Of a stretch of 64,000 nucleotides of DNA, positions 49,900 to 62,588 are shown piece by piece (position 1 is the first letter of the stretch; each line of letters begins with the position of its first letter). The notes under the pieces were generated by a model, which had not been told where the DNA came from, made no database searches, and saw nothing but the letters and a program-made list of their open reading frames with translations. The translations under genes were made by a program, and so were the position numbers. Location of the stretch: positions 2,595,501 through 2,659,500 of the forward strand of contig JBBDHG010000028.1 of the NCBI GenBank assembly GCA_037951165.1, read 5' to 3'. The stretch is from Lophius americanus (lineage: Eukaryota; Chordata; Actinopteri; Lophiiformes; Lophiidae).

Positions 49900-52800
49900 T
49901 AAAAGGGTAAATATGTAAATAAAAAATGATGTATTGTGCAGATTAGTTACAGAAAAGTAGTTTAATGACATGAACTCATGAGAATATTTAATATTCCAGT
50001 ATGTGTAGACAGCACCATTCATACATTATCTATCTATGAAGCCTGCCTCCCAGCCAGAATTTCCCCTTCCATGTTTCATGAGGATGACGATATGATGATA
50101 CAACAACTGATCTCAGCAGCAGCATTTCAACCAGCTTCAGAACTGGCCCCGCTGTGATGAGAAACCCTCTGATGTTTCCACAGGTGTGGCTGGTGTTGAG
50201 ACCTTATGAGACTCCTGAATATTCAGTATAATTTATGTCCGAATCCCTGTTGTTTAGTCATTTTTGCCACACCCTTAAACAAAGAGGCGATTAGAGGGAT
50301 ACATTTCATTTATTCATTCACTTTGGTTTGCCATCGTTGGAAATATTATCAAAACGTATTCATCGCTAATACAAATATACATTTGTATGATAGATTAGAA
50401 GCCCTGTGGGCAGAAGGACAGAAGATACGTACAGCAGAAATGGGTTTTTAATGAAACACTAGTGAAGATTCAATCAGGAAGACAAATCATTTGCACACTT
50501 AAAGTCGTTGATTCCCACAGCATCCTGTCATTCATGTCCAACACACAGACCCAGTTTTCGGGCAGTCTTAATAAAATGGGATGTTATTAAAATGAACGCT
50601 GTATCTGGAGGGGGTCGCACAGGGACCAAAATGGGACCCTGACGCTGGACCAGCGCATCAGGGACCACATTTTTTATCAACAGATGAACAGACTCGTCTT
50701 CTCTCTGTGAAGCAGACTGCCACTTCCTGCTGTTGCGCACCATTCAAGACGCATTGAAGCGCCGCTGTTGGTCTGATCTCAGACTCTTTCTCCGACAGAA
50801 TCAATACTCGAAACAACATCCAACACACTAAGAGACATTTAAAGAAAAGTGAACATATGATGTAATGTCCGTTGTATTGCGGTTATTTATTTTACATTAC
50901 CATAATGCTTGGTAAAATAATGAAAAAGATTATTATTATAAATGGAAAAATATTATTGTAATTAAATACTTTATTATACAACAGTATGATTGAAGAAAAC
51001 ACGATAACCAATTATTTTTCACTAGCATGGCATCCGTCAAATTTTTGTAAGAGTGTTCTTGAATATTCAGAGAATCTGTTCTTACCTAAGACCAAATCGG
51101 AAATAAGAAAATATTGTTGAATGCCAGAATATTTGTAAAAACTGCTTAAGTACAAATGTATTCGTAGGACTGGTTAGTGAAGAAGGGTCATTGTTAGCCC
51201 AAAATTTTGCTGCTGTCTTGTTAAAGAAGATTTCCTCTGTTAATCTAGTTGTTTAACGCTTCCATTAAAAGTGCACTCATCAGCCCCCACCACCACTGTC
51301 TGGCCTCCAACAGGGGGGGTTTATCTATCTGCTGCAATTACTGGACACTGAAGAGTGAAAGTTCTACTTTCTGACAGGCTTATTATTGCTGTAATCTGAT
51401 GCAATGAACATTTTTCTTTTCATCATTCACTTGTCTCCTCCGCCTGAACTGTCCTTAATGATTTTATGACTTCTGGGCATTTCAGTGAAAAAAGAGTTAA
51501 AACAGAGGAACTGATTAACCTACGGTGGTCTGAACGAGAGAGTAAGGGGACACAGTCAGGGCAGTGTTTCCTTCTACTGCCCTCTGATGGTCGCAATCAA
51601 CCAATGACCTTTAGGATAGATATGCTTGCTCAGCTTAGCTCTGGTTTTCATGCTTAAGAAAATGAGTTGGTCTAATGGTCGTCATACAATTCAAAGCATG
51701 TTGGAACGTTTTGACACTGGTTATAGTTTTGGTTGTGCATCAGTGTATTTTGGATAATTTGCAACGCACCGACAAGAGGTTGGTAAGTGAACAAGCGAAT
51801 AATTGAGCGTGCATTGATTAGCACGTATATTGAGCACACGTGTGTTTTCTCTGGAGATGATATGAAAACACAATGATGACACACCTCCTGAGCTTTTTTC
51901 CTTTCCTCAAACAGAATCTGTCTCATGGCATACATCCCGGATATAAACACAATTGAAAAGCTAACATGACTCTGATTTCTTTTGCTGCATAATTTAGAAT
52001 AGACTATATAAATTTAGCAGCAGCACCAAATATTCAAACTTTCTCAAGTGCCTATTGTGAATATGGTTCAACAAAAAGTGTATTCATTTCTTAGCCATGT
52101 GATTCTCTGAATCTCTCCTCTCTTTCCTTCCTGGGAACAAAAGGCGAGCAGTGTAACTTTTCGTGCCATCCAGACTCAAAAACATGCAACGGTCCCAGCT
52201 GTCATTCTGCAGCCATGCGTAACAGAGACAAACAAACAGAGGGGGCTGCTCCTTCTCCAAATGCAACCCATCGATCATAACGTGGCACCAAACATTTCCT
52301 GGAAGAGGGAAACAAGATGATGCTGAGAGGGAGAGGACTGGAGCCAGTGAAGGTGTGTGTGTGTGTGTGTGTGCGTGCGCGCAGATATAATGGAGGACTG
52401 GCAGACATTCCGGGGACTTAAACACTGGGAGGTAGAACCCAGACATCTGCCACCTCCCAGCCTCGGTCTCCTGACACTTCCCCCGGTCCGCAGTCAGAGT
52501 TCTCGTTCCTGTGCCCACGCATCTGGGAGGATGGTGCGGCATTGGTGGAGGAGAAAAATAATAGATAAGGAGATTCAAATGAAGTATAGAAAAAATAAAT
52601 GTAATACAGTGCCGGTGGGGAATCAAGAAAGTAAAAGGGCGAGAAATGTAAGGGATTGGGAAAAGACCAGGGACAGTAGGATTAAAATTGATAAGTGATA
52701 AGCCCTTTCGTCTTCTTCACTCCTCACAACCAAGGGCTATCTCCACTCCCTGACTCCCCCAGCCCCTTACCTGCTTCTCCACTCCTGTCCTCTCCTCCCC

Positions 52801-54000
52801 ACACCCATGTGCCTTCTGGCTATCTCTCCTCTCATCACTCTACCCTCAGTCCTGGAGAAAAGTTTGAACTTTGCATTTTCATTGTGGTTGCCAACATCAA
52901 CCCTGTGCCTCATGAAAGTTTAATCTTCCCCTCCCCCTCTCACTCTCAAAGCTTTCTGTCACATATGCATCCACGGCTGGAACCAGTTCCCGAGGTGAGG
53001 AATGATGATGAGAAAATACGAGGCAACCAGCAGAGATTTTCCATGCTGGGCTGTACACATCTCTGCTTGGGGGTGAGCGACAACAGCCTGCATGGATCAA
53101 GTCTTCAGGTGCCATCCTATTTATGCCAGATAGCCCAGAGCCATGGTCTAGTTTGAGGCCCTTTTTGATTCACTAGCACAAAGGCAGTGCAAGAATAATC
53201 TAATGTATGCTCCAGAAACAATGCTGAAATGGACTACTTGACCTGTCAGAACTCAAGAGAGTTTTTGTGTCCATCCTATTTTCCCAAGTGGATATACAAT
53301 GTCCAAAAGCTGGACTAGATACACCCAGACCTGATTACCACCAGCCCTGATCAATCACACCATCACTTCAATACATCATTTAAAGAAGCATGAAGTTGGC
53401 TCATAATTCTCTTCAGTAGAAGAACGGGACTTAAATACATCAGTCTGGGGGAGAGAGACAGAGTTATTTCTATTCCACAGATCCACGGTGGATCTACAAA
53501 TGAAAAAGACATGCAGCTATTGTGAACCTTCCAGGAAGTGGCCGACCTTCCAAGGTCGAGACTCATTTAGAAAGTCACAAATTATTAAACAAAAAAAATC
53601 TGGAATTGGAACCTCTCTCATATCAATGAAGGTGTGAGTTCATGACTCCCTATTTGAAAAAAAAAACACTGGGCGACAACCGCATCCATGATTGATGGCC
53701 CCCAAAGTTTTTTTATAATATTCTATGGAGACAAAAGCTGGACTCTTTGAAAGATGGGGGTCTTGATCAATGTGGTGTAAACCAAACACATCATTCTGCA
53801 AAAAGTTAGATTATACCTACGTAGCATGGAGCTGGCAGTCTAATATTGCAGGGGTAAGTGCCAGTGTTAATTGCCATAATTGTGAGAAACATGATTTCAG
53901 GTCTTCAGCAGTTTAATTTCAAAAATTAAGTGCAACTACATCACGAAGCAAGACAATGATCCCTAGTTGAAAATGAAGTCCCTTACAACGTTGCTGCCAT
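49900..54000. other. intergenic stretch, no gene recognised
   Basis: A GT/CG run lies at 52352-52382. 52700-52850 is pyrimidine-rich (CTCC repeats), producing long but empty frames of up to 180 codons. 50560-50770 is GC-richer, with a 71-codon frame that I do not recognise. Confidence 0.5.
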
Positions 54001-54006
54001 AAAGTA

Positions 54007-55181
54007 CACTGCTCCATAAAATGAATGGAACACTTAAATCACAGTAAGGATCACGATGAAAGAAACATTGAAGATGAAAATCTTTATTGATCTATATTAT
54101 AGATTAGATAGACATAAATTCATTATAGATAGATTTATATTATAGAACTAAATTATGAAAGAACAATTAATGGAAATCAAAATTATTAGACCATTAGGGG
54201 CTGGGCTCTAAATTACACCAAAAATCAAAGTGAAAAAGTGAAATCATAGACTCTAACATCAACACCTATATCCTCCAGGAACTGTTTACACACTCTGACC
54301 ACATGAGGCCAGGCATTGTCCTGGAGCAGGAGGAACCCAGGGTCCACTGCACCAGTGTAAGGGCTGATAGTGGGTCTGAGTTTCATCGGGGTACCTAACA
54401 ACAGTCAGGGTACCGTTGGCTATCCCGTGGAGGTCTGTGAGACCATCCAAGGACCTGTCTCCCCAGACCATCACTGATCCGACACCAAACCGGTCCTGCT
54501 GGACTATGATGCAGCAGCATCAGGTTCTCCACCGCGTCTCCAGACTTGCTTCCACATGACCTCAGTTTGAACCTGCTCTCATCTGTGAGGTGGAACGAGG
54601 AGACCAACGGAGAACCTACCAATTCTGCTGTTCTCTGGTGAACAGGTGAACACTAATTGAGGTCCACATTGATGGGCTGCAAGCACAGGTCCCAGTAGAG
54701 GATATCATTCCCTCATTCCACCTTCATGCAGTCTGTTGTTGACAGTTTTGTCAGAAACATCACACCAGTAGTCCACTGGAGGTCATTTTGTAGGGATCTG
54801 GCAGTGCTCCTCCTGTTCCTCCTGACACTGAGGAGCAGACACCAGTCTGGCTGCTGGGTTGTTGTCCCTTTATGGACCTGTCCAGCTCTTCTTGTGTAAC
54901 GGCCCGTCTCCTGGCATCTCCTCCGTACTCATGAGACTGTGCTGGGAGACACAGTAAACCATCTTGCAACCGCACGCATGGACAAGCCATCCTGGGGTAT
55001 CTGGACTACCTGTGCCGCGTCAGTGGGCTGCAGGTACTGACTCATGTCACAAGTAGTGACAAAGACACCAGCAGAACACTCACTTCTTCTTCCTAAATGG
55101 ACAGATTAATATCCCTGAAGTTTAACTGGCTTGGTGTCATACTGCGATGATGAAGGGTTCCCTTAATTTTTTTGAGCTGTG
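54007..55181 (-). mobile_element. Tc1/mariner element with both ends and TA duplication (family B)
   Basis: TA at 54005-54006 and 55182-55183 flanks terminal inverted repeats of about 30 bp (CACTGCTCCATAAAATGAAT at the left; the right end complements to CACAGCTCAAAAAAATTAAG). This is a well-known fish Tc1-type end. A decayed transposase on the minus strand fills most of it. At 1175 bp it is somewhat shorter than typical full elements. AT-rich TTATAGATAGAT direct repeats near 54075-54150 look like later slippage or insertion. Confidence 0.88.
54245..54990 (-). pseudogene. Tc1-like transposase, frameshifted (family B)
   Basis: Overlapping frames recover the protein in order. Near 54990-54760 there is an N-terminal DNA-binding part (LQDGL, EELDRSIKGQQ). 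Near 54622-54395 lies the central part (DESRFKLR). Then come VMVWGDRSLDGLTDLHGIAN and GTLTVVRYPDE near 54474-54390, and in another frame the catalytic DNAWPH-type motif near 54310. These are the DD(34)E core landmarks of Tc1 transposases. At least two frameshifts and internal stops mean it cannot be active. Confidence 0.82.
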
Positions 55182-55189
55182 TAGTTGTG

Positions 55190-56740
55190 TGAAGAAGAGA
55201 AAAGCCAAAATTCCACCTCAGTGATGTCAAGAGACTGATCTCCAGTTATCATAAGGGTTGTAGTCACTACTAAAGATGGCAGAACTAGCACACACCTTGA
55301 TCACATCTGGTGATTTCGGTGACCTCGAGTGATCAGAAAGGCGCTTATAAAGAAATATATTATAATTATTATTAAGAATCTTTTACCTTATAAATGGAAT
55401 TATTGTTTAATACTTGCATTTCATGTTTACTCAGATAGCCTATATTTTCCGTTTGTTTTCTTTGAAGATCGGACACAGTTAAATGCAAGGCGCACAGAAA
55501 AAAAAGAGGGACCAGGAGGGGTTTTTCACAACACTTTCTGTATTTGTATGTCTGTATTCAAAGAACAGTTTCACAGGCCCACAGGCACAATTATAACATT
55601 CATTCATGCTCACATTATCAACATACAAACACTGACATCTTCTACAGGCGGAAGTAAGTACTGTGCAAACTATGCTAAATAAATGTCCAGGAAAGCATTC
55701 CATGCTCTCAGATTGTGAGCAAAGGCAAAGTCAAAGTAGGATGTCTTAAAACTAGTGGTATGGTGGAAGTAAACAACATGTAGAGAAAAAACAGGCGGGA
55801 TATTGTGCCAAATATATAAAAGAAGCAGAATGTAATTATTCTCAAATCCTTAATCTTTGTTTGTTTGAATGCACAACAAATCCAAGGTTCTTAGTTCAAC
55901 CTGATAGGCTGAAACGTTTTTTAAAAAAATTGTAATTAAGCACTTCCTACGGAGCCCATGAAGTCCCTCATTGAAAATAAATAACAGATCTTGATAATTA
56001 ACTTGTGCGAACAAAATAAATCCAGCATTGCAAAGGCCGGTCTGGTCTTTGAAAACCGTTACTGTAGCTGCTCCCAGTTGTATTTTGATAAGTGCAGGCA
56101 ATTATTGCTGCTGATGACGATCCCATACCTAACAGCAAAAGCTGTTAAAATATGATTCTGTAACCTATTTCGTCTGTTTTTTGCATAAGCACAAGCTTAT
56201 ATTTCCGTTTTATTTTGAAGGATCACAGCAGAAGTAAAGTTGGTCGACATTCTGTATGTGATCTGACATGATGAAATATAAGATATGCTCCATCCTCCAC
56301 ACTGTGTGATTCTTGAACCAATTTTATTGTATTTCCAAGGGAACATAAAACTTTTTAAGCCCTGGTCCGCTCATTATATTTTATATGGTGGCTTTGTTCA
56401 TCAAGATACATTTATGGATTGACAGTAAATTATTTTGTGCACACAAGATACGTATATGTATAAGTTATTATATTGTACGCGCAGGTAGGGGTTTTAAAGG
56501 CTCTTTAAAGATGTATCCCAGGTTATTCCATTCAAGATATGAAACTTGCAAAACAAATAACTGTTACATTTTAAATCTCACCATCTTACATTTTCTTTCT
56601 AAGCCGTGATTAATTTCCGTCTCTCAGAAAGACAATCAAATTAAATCCGCCCAGGAGTTCATGTAATCATTAGTGCTGTCAAGAATGGAATGATCCACGA
56701 AAGATACATAAATTATTATATCACATTTTGCAGGTGAAGA
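55190..56740. other. intergenic stretch with a short LINE/SINE tail
   Basis: 55325-55375 (GGCGCTTATAAAGAAATATA then ATTATTATT) resembles a LINE/SINE 3' end. The rest shows nothing recognisable. Confidence 0.45.
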
Positions 56741-56753
56741 AGGGACTGGATAC

Positions 56754-56796
56754 AGTTTTCTGTACCCACTCAAATATTGAGTGGGTACAGAAAACT
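56754..56796. other. perfect hairpin, 20-bp arms, 3-nt loop
   Basis: AGTTTTCTGTACCCACTCAA is followed by ATA and its exact complement. No mismatch occurs in 20 pairs. Confidence 0.9.
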
Positions 56797-56802
56797 ATGG
56801 CA

Positions 56803-56830
56803 AAAAAGTCCTTGTAGGATAGGACTTTTT
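56803..56830. other. second hairpin, 10-bp arms
   Basis: AAAAAGTCCT, loop TGTAGGAT, AGGACTTTTT. It begins six bases after the 20-bp hairpin ends. Confidence 0.8.
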
Positions 56831-57054
56831 GGACTATTTCTTATTCCTAAAAATTGTGATCGTGATTGATAACTATGAAACTGGGTTGGAGGCGGGACAT
56901 GTGCCAAGGAAGAAAAGAATTGATCAAAGTCCTGGAGCAGCATCAAGATATATTCCCCATTAGGGTCTGAATAGTGGTGGTGGTGGCTGATGACTGCTAA
57001 GAATGACGAATTATAAAATTGATGGATCTGTGAGGACTGGTCAGAGATGGCAAG

Positions 57055-57115
57055 GTGGAGGGTGGAGGCGATGACGATTCCATAATAATCCAGATTTTTC
57101 AGGATATAAAATATA
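57055..57115 (+). repeat. unclassified dispersed repeat U, copy 3 (end only)
   Basis: GGCGATGACGATTCCATAAT, then AATCCAGATTTTTCAGGATA. It matches the end of copy 1 (28.85-28.9 kb). Confidence 0.55.
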
Positions 57116-57119
57116 TGTC

Positions 57120-58325
57120 TTAATGCACTGATAGATTGATTCGATTATACCTTGTTTGTTTATTTTTGCAGTGAAATCAACCCACCTGTCAGGACAGGCA
57201 CCAAGACCATAACAATGGTCCAGCCTTTTGTAGATGTTCTCAACCTGGATGCAAGCATCTAATGCGCCTGCTGGTGGGACCTGACGTCGCTTCACATCAA
57301 CCAGCAGAGAGGCTGCAGCAGCGTGAGCTCCCGCTGTAAAATACAAATACATCGAGAGACTTTATTTTGGGTTGTTTACTACAGCCAAATCTCAATATGC
57401 AGCTATTAGAGCGAGCGTGAGGGAGAAGTAGATGAAGGGCAGATAAACATCATTTTACTAAATACCAAATTACTGTGGGCCGTCAGAATTTAAGGGAAAA
57501 CACTGCTATCATACATCAGACTGTCAGCTGAGTTTGCTCCCTGTTGGAACAGCCCTCTTGCCCGTAATGAATCTTAAATGTCAATGCCTACTGGCAATAC
57601 AGCTTTCAGTCCCCGACTCAGTGGAGGTTAGCTTTTCTGAGCGGCAGAGGCAAAGAAAAATGAAGTTAGGAGCTCCATCATAACGTGGTTCAGCAAAAAG
57701 TCATAATTTATTTATGTTGAAATAAGTCCAAACCTTTGTTACACAGATTTAAACTATAACTAGAACTGAATGCCTCTAAAAACATGCAGGGAACTATTAA
57801 CTATTTAACTAACAAAGGTCATGAGGACGCCAAGTATTGGAGTACAGCCAAAATTACTTGCATTACATTCCAGCAAAGAACAACATAACGGGAATTCACC
57901 AAGTTTAAACCATCACAGGGGCATGAAAGAAGGTTATTCAACAGTGGACAAAAAAGTCCTCAAGCTTGTTAGTGCCTTCACTCTTTCTGTGTTCCTTTTT
58001 CATGTCTTTATTTCCACTTATTGCTATCATTGTATAGTCTACCCTCTCCACACTCTCAATCTCTTTACAGGACTGGATTGAACATTTGACTCTATTCCTT
58101 CAATTTTCTCTTTCATGAAAGAGTATTATATATGAAATATTTAAAGATGTTCATGAATAGTTTGTACTTGCATTCCATTTCTTCCATCTACACTGAAGTG
58201 GTGGATGTGTTTCATTTTGCTCTATGGAGAGGTGAGGAGTTAAGACAGAGTGCAAGATGAGAGCACTTAATCTGTTCGAATGTCCTTGCACAATATTTGA
58301 AAAGTACGAAGGATGTGTTTTACAT
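57120..58325. other. intergenic stretch without recognised features
   Basis: No exon, array or element recognised. Confidence 0.5.
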
Positions 58326-58329
58326 GAAT

Positions 58330-58415
58330 ATATATCCATCCATTCATCCTTTTTCTTACACTTATCCTGAGTTGGGTTGCGGTTGCAGCAGGCTAAGGGT
58401 ATTCCAGGATACTAT
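58330..58415 (-). mobile_element. RTE/Rex3-like LINE 3' tip, antisense
   Basis: CCATCCATTCATCC, then CTTACACTTATCCTGAGTTG, GGTTGCGGTTGCAGCAGGCT and AAGG. This is the antisense of the standard 3' tip and GGAT tail of the LINE group seen at 20.4-21.4 kb. Confidence 0.6.
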
Positions 58416-58504
58416 TACCCTTCTTAAATATGCATACATCATTGTTATTGTGTATTGTTTCTTATTTTACTTAGCAATCCTTTTCAATGTAAAGTAACAT
58501 TTTA

Positions 58505-58754
58505 GGATGGATGAATGTATGGATGATGGATGGATGGATGGACGTATGATGAATGGAAGGAAGGATGGATGTATTGATGGATTGATGTATGATGGATGGA
58601 TGTATAGACGGATGTATGATAGATGGATAGGTGGATGGACGTATGATAAATTGAAGGAAGGATGTATGGATGGATGTATGGATGGATGATGTATGGATGG
58701 ATGTATGGATGCATGATGTAAGGAAGGATGGATGGATGGATGGATGGATGGATT
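58505..58754. repeat. degenerate GGAT/GTATGGAT array, 250 bp
   Basis: GGATG units are interspersed with GTATGAT, GGACGTATGAT and GAAGGAAGGAT variants in a loose higher-order pattern. It ends in a pure (GGAT)n run. Open frames on both strands through it are artefacts. Confidence 0.9.
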
Positions 58755-58759
58755 ATAAG

Positions 58760-59695
58760 TGAGAGCCTATAGCTGCATTAACTGGGGCCTACTGATTGTG
58801 CTGTCCCAGGATGCAGAGAAAAAAATGCATCAACCGTCAAAAAGGTAGAAAAAGAAGGAGAGAAACCAAAGATGTCTGAGTAAGTGAATGGGTGAGGCTG
58901 GGAGAAACAGAGAGAGGGCGGAGATGGATTAGTGTGTCTACAACTACCTATGTGGGGGTCAATGTGTTAAATTGCAGATAACGGCTTGACAATGGCGCCA
59001 GAGTGGGCAAACATTGACTGGTTGCCCCATTGATTTAGATGGGTGTGAGCACAGAGATGAGCAGAGTTCAGACCAGTGCAGCTGTTCATCAATGTGTCAG
59101 TGCCCACCCAGGTCCATCTCTGCGGACGAGACGCCGTTTAAATTGTGAGCATGAGAGTTTTTCTCAGCCATGCCGCACCTGAGAAAAATGATGTCTCTAA
59201 GATGCATTTCTTTATTGGCTTTCTTAATTAGACCGTACAGCTTAACCTACTCAAAATCACCAACATGTCTTTACATCTTACATGTATGTAAGTTTATCTT
59301 AAAATGATAAACATAATAATAATGAACACATCAGGAGGCTCAAACATTGTTTGAATCGGCTTCCATTTCCAAAGAATAATAATTGAGATTCTATCTAGTT
59401 TTTGCGATTATATTTGAATATAGACCTTGATTATTGTCACGGCCAAAAGTTGTTGTAAGTACGTATGCCTCTATCTACTGGACACATGTGGTATATAGCA
59501 GCTGCAATCCCCCTCTGGGGTTAAAAATACCATGTTTGGCTCATTTTGGATACATTGGCTATCCTTATGTACTAAAAATTAGAGCCTTCCTTGTCCTATC
59601 CCACAACAACTGTGTAGAATAACATGTACTATCTAATTTAATGCCATAGTTATTAACAGGTTTCTGAATTCCAATTCTGAATAGTTTTCAATTCG
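58760..59695. other. intergenic stretch without recognised features
   Basis: No exon or element recognised. Confidence 0.45.
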
Positions 59696-59699
59696 AATA

Positions 59700-59900
59700 T
59701 TGTTTTGCACCATGGTGCTGCTGTAATACAATGATGTTATAACCTTTGTACTCTAAAAAAATATCCGACAAGGATAAAAATGTTGGCATTGTTTGTGTTT
59801 AATCAAAGATTACTCACACAAAGTAACAGGTAAAATGTTACTGACACTGAATATAAATTGTTTTAACTCTTAGCTGTCTGTAGACATGTTGTGCATATAC
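59700..59900 (+). repeat. unclassified dispersed repeat U, partial copy
   Basis: AATGATGTTATAACC, CAAGGATAAAAATG, AAGATTACTCACACAAAGTA and ACAGGTAAAATGTTACTG parallel 44.61-44.75 kb in order and spacing. Confidence 0.6.
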
Positions 59901-62550
59901 ACCTACTAGTGGTAGAGATATTTTATGATTAATTTGGCTATGTATTGCAGGCGAGGCTTCACTTAAAATAACTACGTCATGGATAGGACCAAGTTGTAGG
60001 TGTACTCGGTGTTTTCATGGTGAAAGAATCTACAGTTTCCAGCTGTTGCATATCGATCTGAAGAGCGGGAACCCTTTGCGAGAGAAGGGAATGCTCAGCT
60101 TTGACAATGGTTTGCTGTACAATTATGAATACAATTTGAAATTAATAACAAATTCAAGGAGAGCCAACCTTAGTCAGGTTATTCCATACCTTTATCCTTT
60201 CGACTCTTAAACCTTTCCTGCAAACATAGGAGCAATATCATCTGGGGAATACAAGCTTGTTGTTTTATTCAGACTGAAAAATGATTAGAAAACAATCAAA
60301 AAATTGAAATGCTGATCACTTGATTTCTCTTGAGGCACAAAGAGTCATAAAGAAATGGGCTGACCGACAAAACCGACAAAACTGTAGCTGGTATAATAGC
60401 TGTCGGTTTAATATCTGTTAATGGTAGCATGCTAGCTAACATGTGCCTGAAGCGCTAACGTGTTTATTGTTGCTCGGCAGCTGTTGCGAGTTGTCTCAAT
60501 GATCAGGTCAGAAAAATATCGCCTTTTCTCAGTTGGCATCAAAAGACTAGTTTGACTGTTGCTTGACCAGGCTGGTTCAGAGCATCAGTTAATGTTCTGC
60601 TCTAAAAAAAAATGCTTTTTTAATGGGATTTTTCCCTTCAATCCTCCGAGCAGCACTTTGTCAACTGCATCCATCGTGTTAAGGATGCTGTGGAGTCACG
60701 TTCAGTGGCCCATGGGGTTAGAGGTCAGTGTTATTTCTGCAACGCATTATTTCTTATTTAATTAATGAATCCATGTTAATGAGTCACTTATACTCATCAC
60801 TGCATCTTCTTTGAATTCCTCCGAGAGAAACAAGAGTGCTAAATGGTTCCAACACACAAATCAGTGCATGTGCAGACAGTAAAAAGAGAGAGCTCACCAG
60901 GGAGGGTTTTATTTGTTATTTATTAAAGTCTTTCAAATACAGTTATTGGAGGTTTGCACCCACTCCTGTTCCGTGTTGTTATGGGTGGTGGTGTTGGCGC
61001 TGGGCAGGGGCTGGCAGGTGGATGCTGGGAGAAGAATGGCCCAGTGTAGGATGTCTATAATTACATATTGATTTCTTGGGGGCCACTGTTTGGCCGGCGC
61101 TGTGAATGTCTAGAATAAATCACTCTGCCTGTATGATAGCCAAGTATTTATTCCTTTTAATTCTGTTTATGGTGATCTTAATTCATGCCCTCCAACCTAG
61201 GCCACACCTCAGCGGTGCTGCTATGCTCGTGGCAGAGGTAGGTCACAGTATCCACTGGCTCGGAGCATGTGTTTGCTTCCTTACATGCTTGTGCCTTTAA
61301 CCTGGTGAGTGCATCTAATCCTGCTGAAAATGGAGTCAGGGAAATTATTTGAAGAACCTTTCTTCTGTTGACTGTGTGCATGCAATCGAATAGAATCATT
61401 TGCAGGATTGCAATTGCTCCCATAATTGATAGAAACAGGAGAAGGATATCACAGTTAGAGCAGGAGACGAGAACAAAGCTAGAGAAGTAAACAGCGGGTT
61501 TTTTACAGTGCATCTTATTTTGCAGTAAAGATCCTGCATCTCTTGTTGATTGGCTCAGAAGGGGGCCTCGGGCGGGCAACGTTGGGCGAGGAAGACATTT
61601 TTACGGCTTTCCTGTTGTTAAAGGAGGAAGATGAAATGAATTCTATTGATCCCAGAAGGGTTGTTAGTTATTACTGCAACAACAATATGATACAGATAAA
61701 ATACACAATATGTTCTACATTTACTGATCATTGTAAAGATTAACTATACCATGAATTCACAATATGTCCAGCCAAAGTAATGATTTAGCTATTCAGTGGA
61801 TGATATTTTACTGTTAGCTGAAGCTCTGCTGCTGTTTTCCCGGGGGAATGTTGTGAAGGGTTGTGTGAGATGACGCAGAGCTGAATAAAACTTCTTCGGC
61901 TTTTTGTCTAACTTTTAATTTTAAACATCCCTATAAGGCCATGGATTACTGCCACAGGTATGTATGAAAGCAGGGCTATTAGCAATAACACTGAAGACAA
62001 TGGACATTGTTTGCTTCTTACTATTTTTTAAAGATGGACTCATCAATATTTATTTTTATATTAATGGTTAATCGAGGAAATTATGTGAAATGTCAAAAGC
62101 ATTGCCCATGGTTACAAACCCACAGAAAATATTAACCAGCTCAGCAGTTCCCCTCAGCCATATGGAGTATTTTAGTGTCTTTTGTCTTGTTTTACTCCCT
62201 GTAGATTTACTGTTTTGGCCCAGTCTAACCGCTCTGATCGAACTTCTATCTAGCCACAGCAGGAAGCTGCCCCCAGAGACAAAAGCTCTCTTAAACCACA
62301 GAATACTACCACCTGTCATACACCAATCAGCAGACAAACAAAGTTAATGACTGGCCAAGAAACCCAGTGGAGGGTTTCATAATGAAATCTGGATATTTCC
62401 TGCAGGGATTGGTGGAGACCAAAACAGAGCTGAAGGAGAGTCCAAATTGTCCGATGTCCTTTACTAATAATTAGCTGTAAGTGCATGGTTGTAATATTTT
62501 TTATTTTAAATAATTGTAATTATTGTAATTAATGTAAGTAATTAAAGTGA
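59900..62550. other. intergenic stretch, possible conserved non-coding DNA
   Basis: No coding exon is recognised. 61040-61450 is balanced, non-repetitive and holds TATAATTACATATTGAT and TTGGCCGGCG-type motifs. It could be regulatory, but that is a guess from texture. Confidence 0.3.
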
Positions 62551-62552
62551 TT

Positions 62553-62588
62553 AAAATGTTGCTCATACAACAATATGAGCAACATTTT
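62553..62588. other. perfect hairpin, 15-bp arms
   Basis: AAAATGTTGCTCATA, loop CAACAA, TATGAGCAACATTTT. It lies in AT-rich DNA (TAATTGTAATTATTGTAATT) and may be the core of a small foldback. Confidence 0.85.

Noticed and set aside
50528..50743. 71-codon minus-strand frame in GC-richer DNA
   Set aside because: Protein-like in places, but I recognise no domain and see no supporting splice sites.
52084..53156. Frames of 180 and 153 codons
   Set aside because: Pyrimidine-rich, proline/serine/leucine-biased, no domain, no splice or codon evidence.
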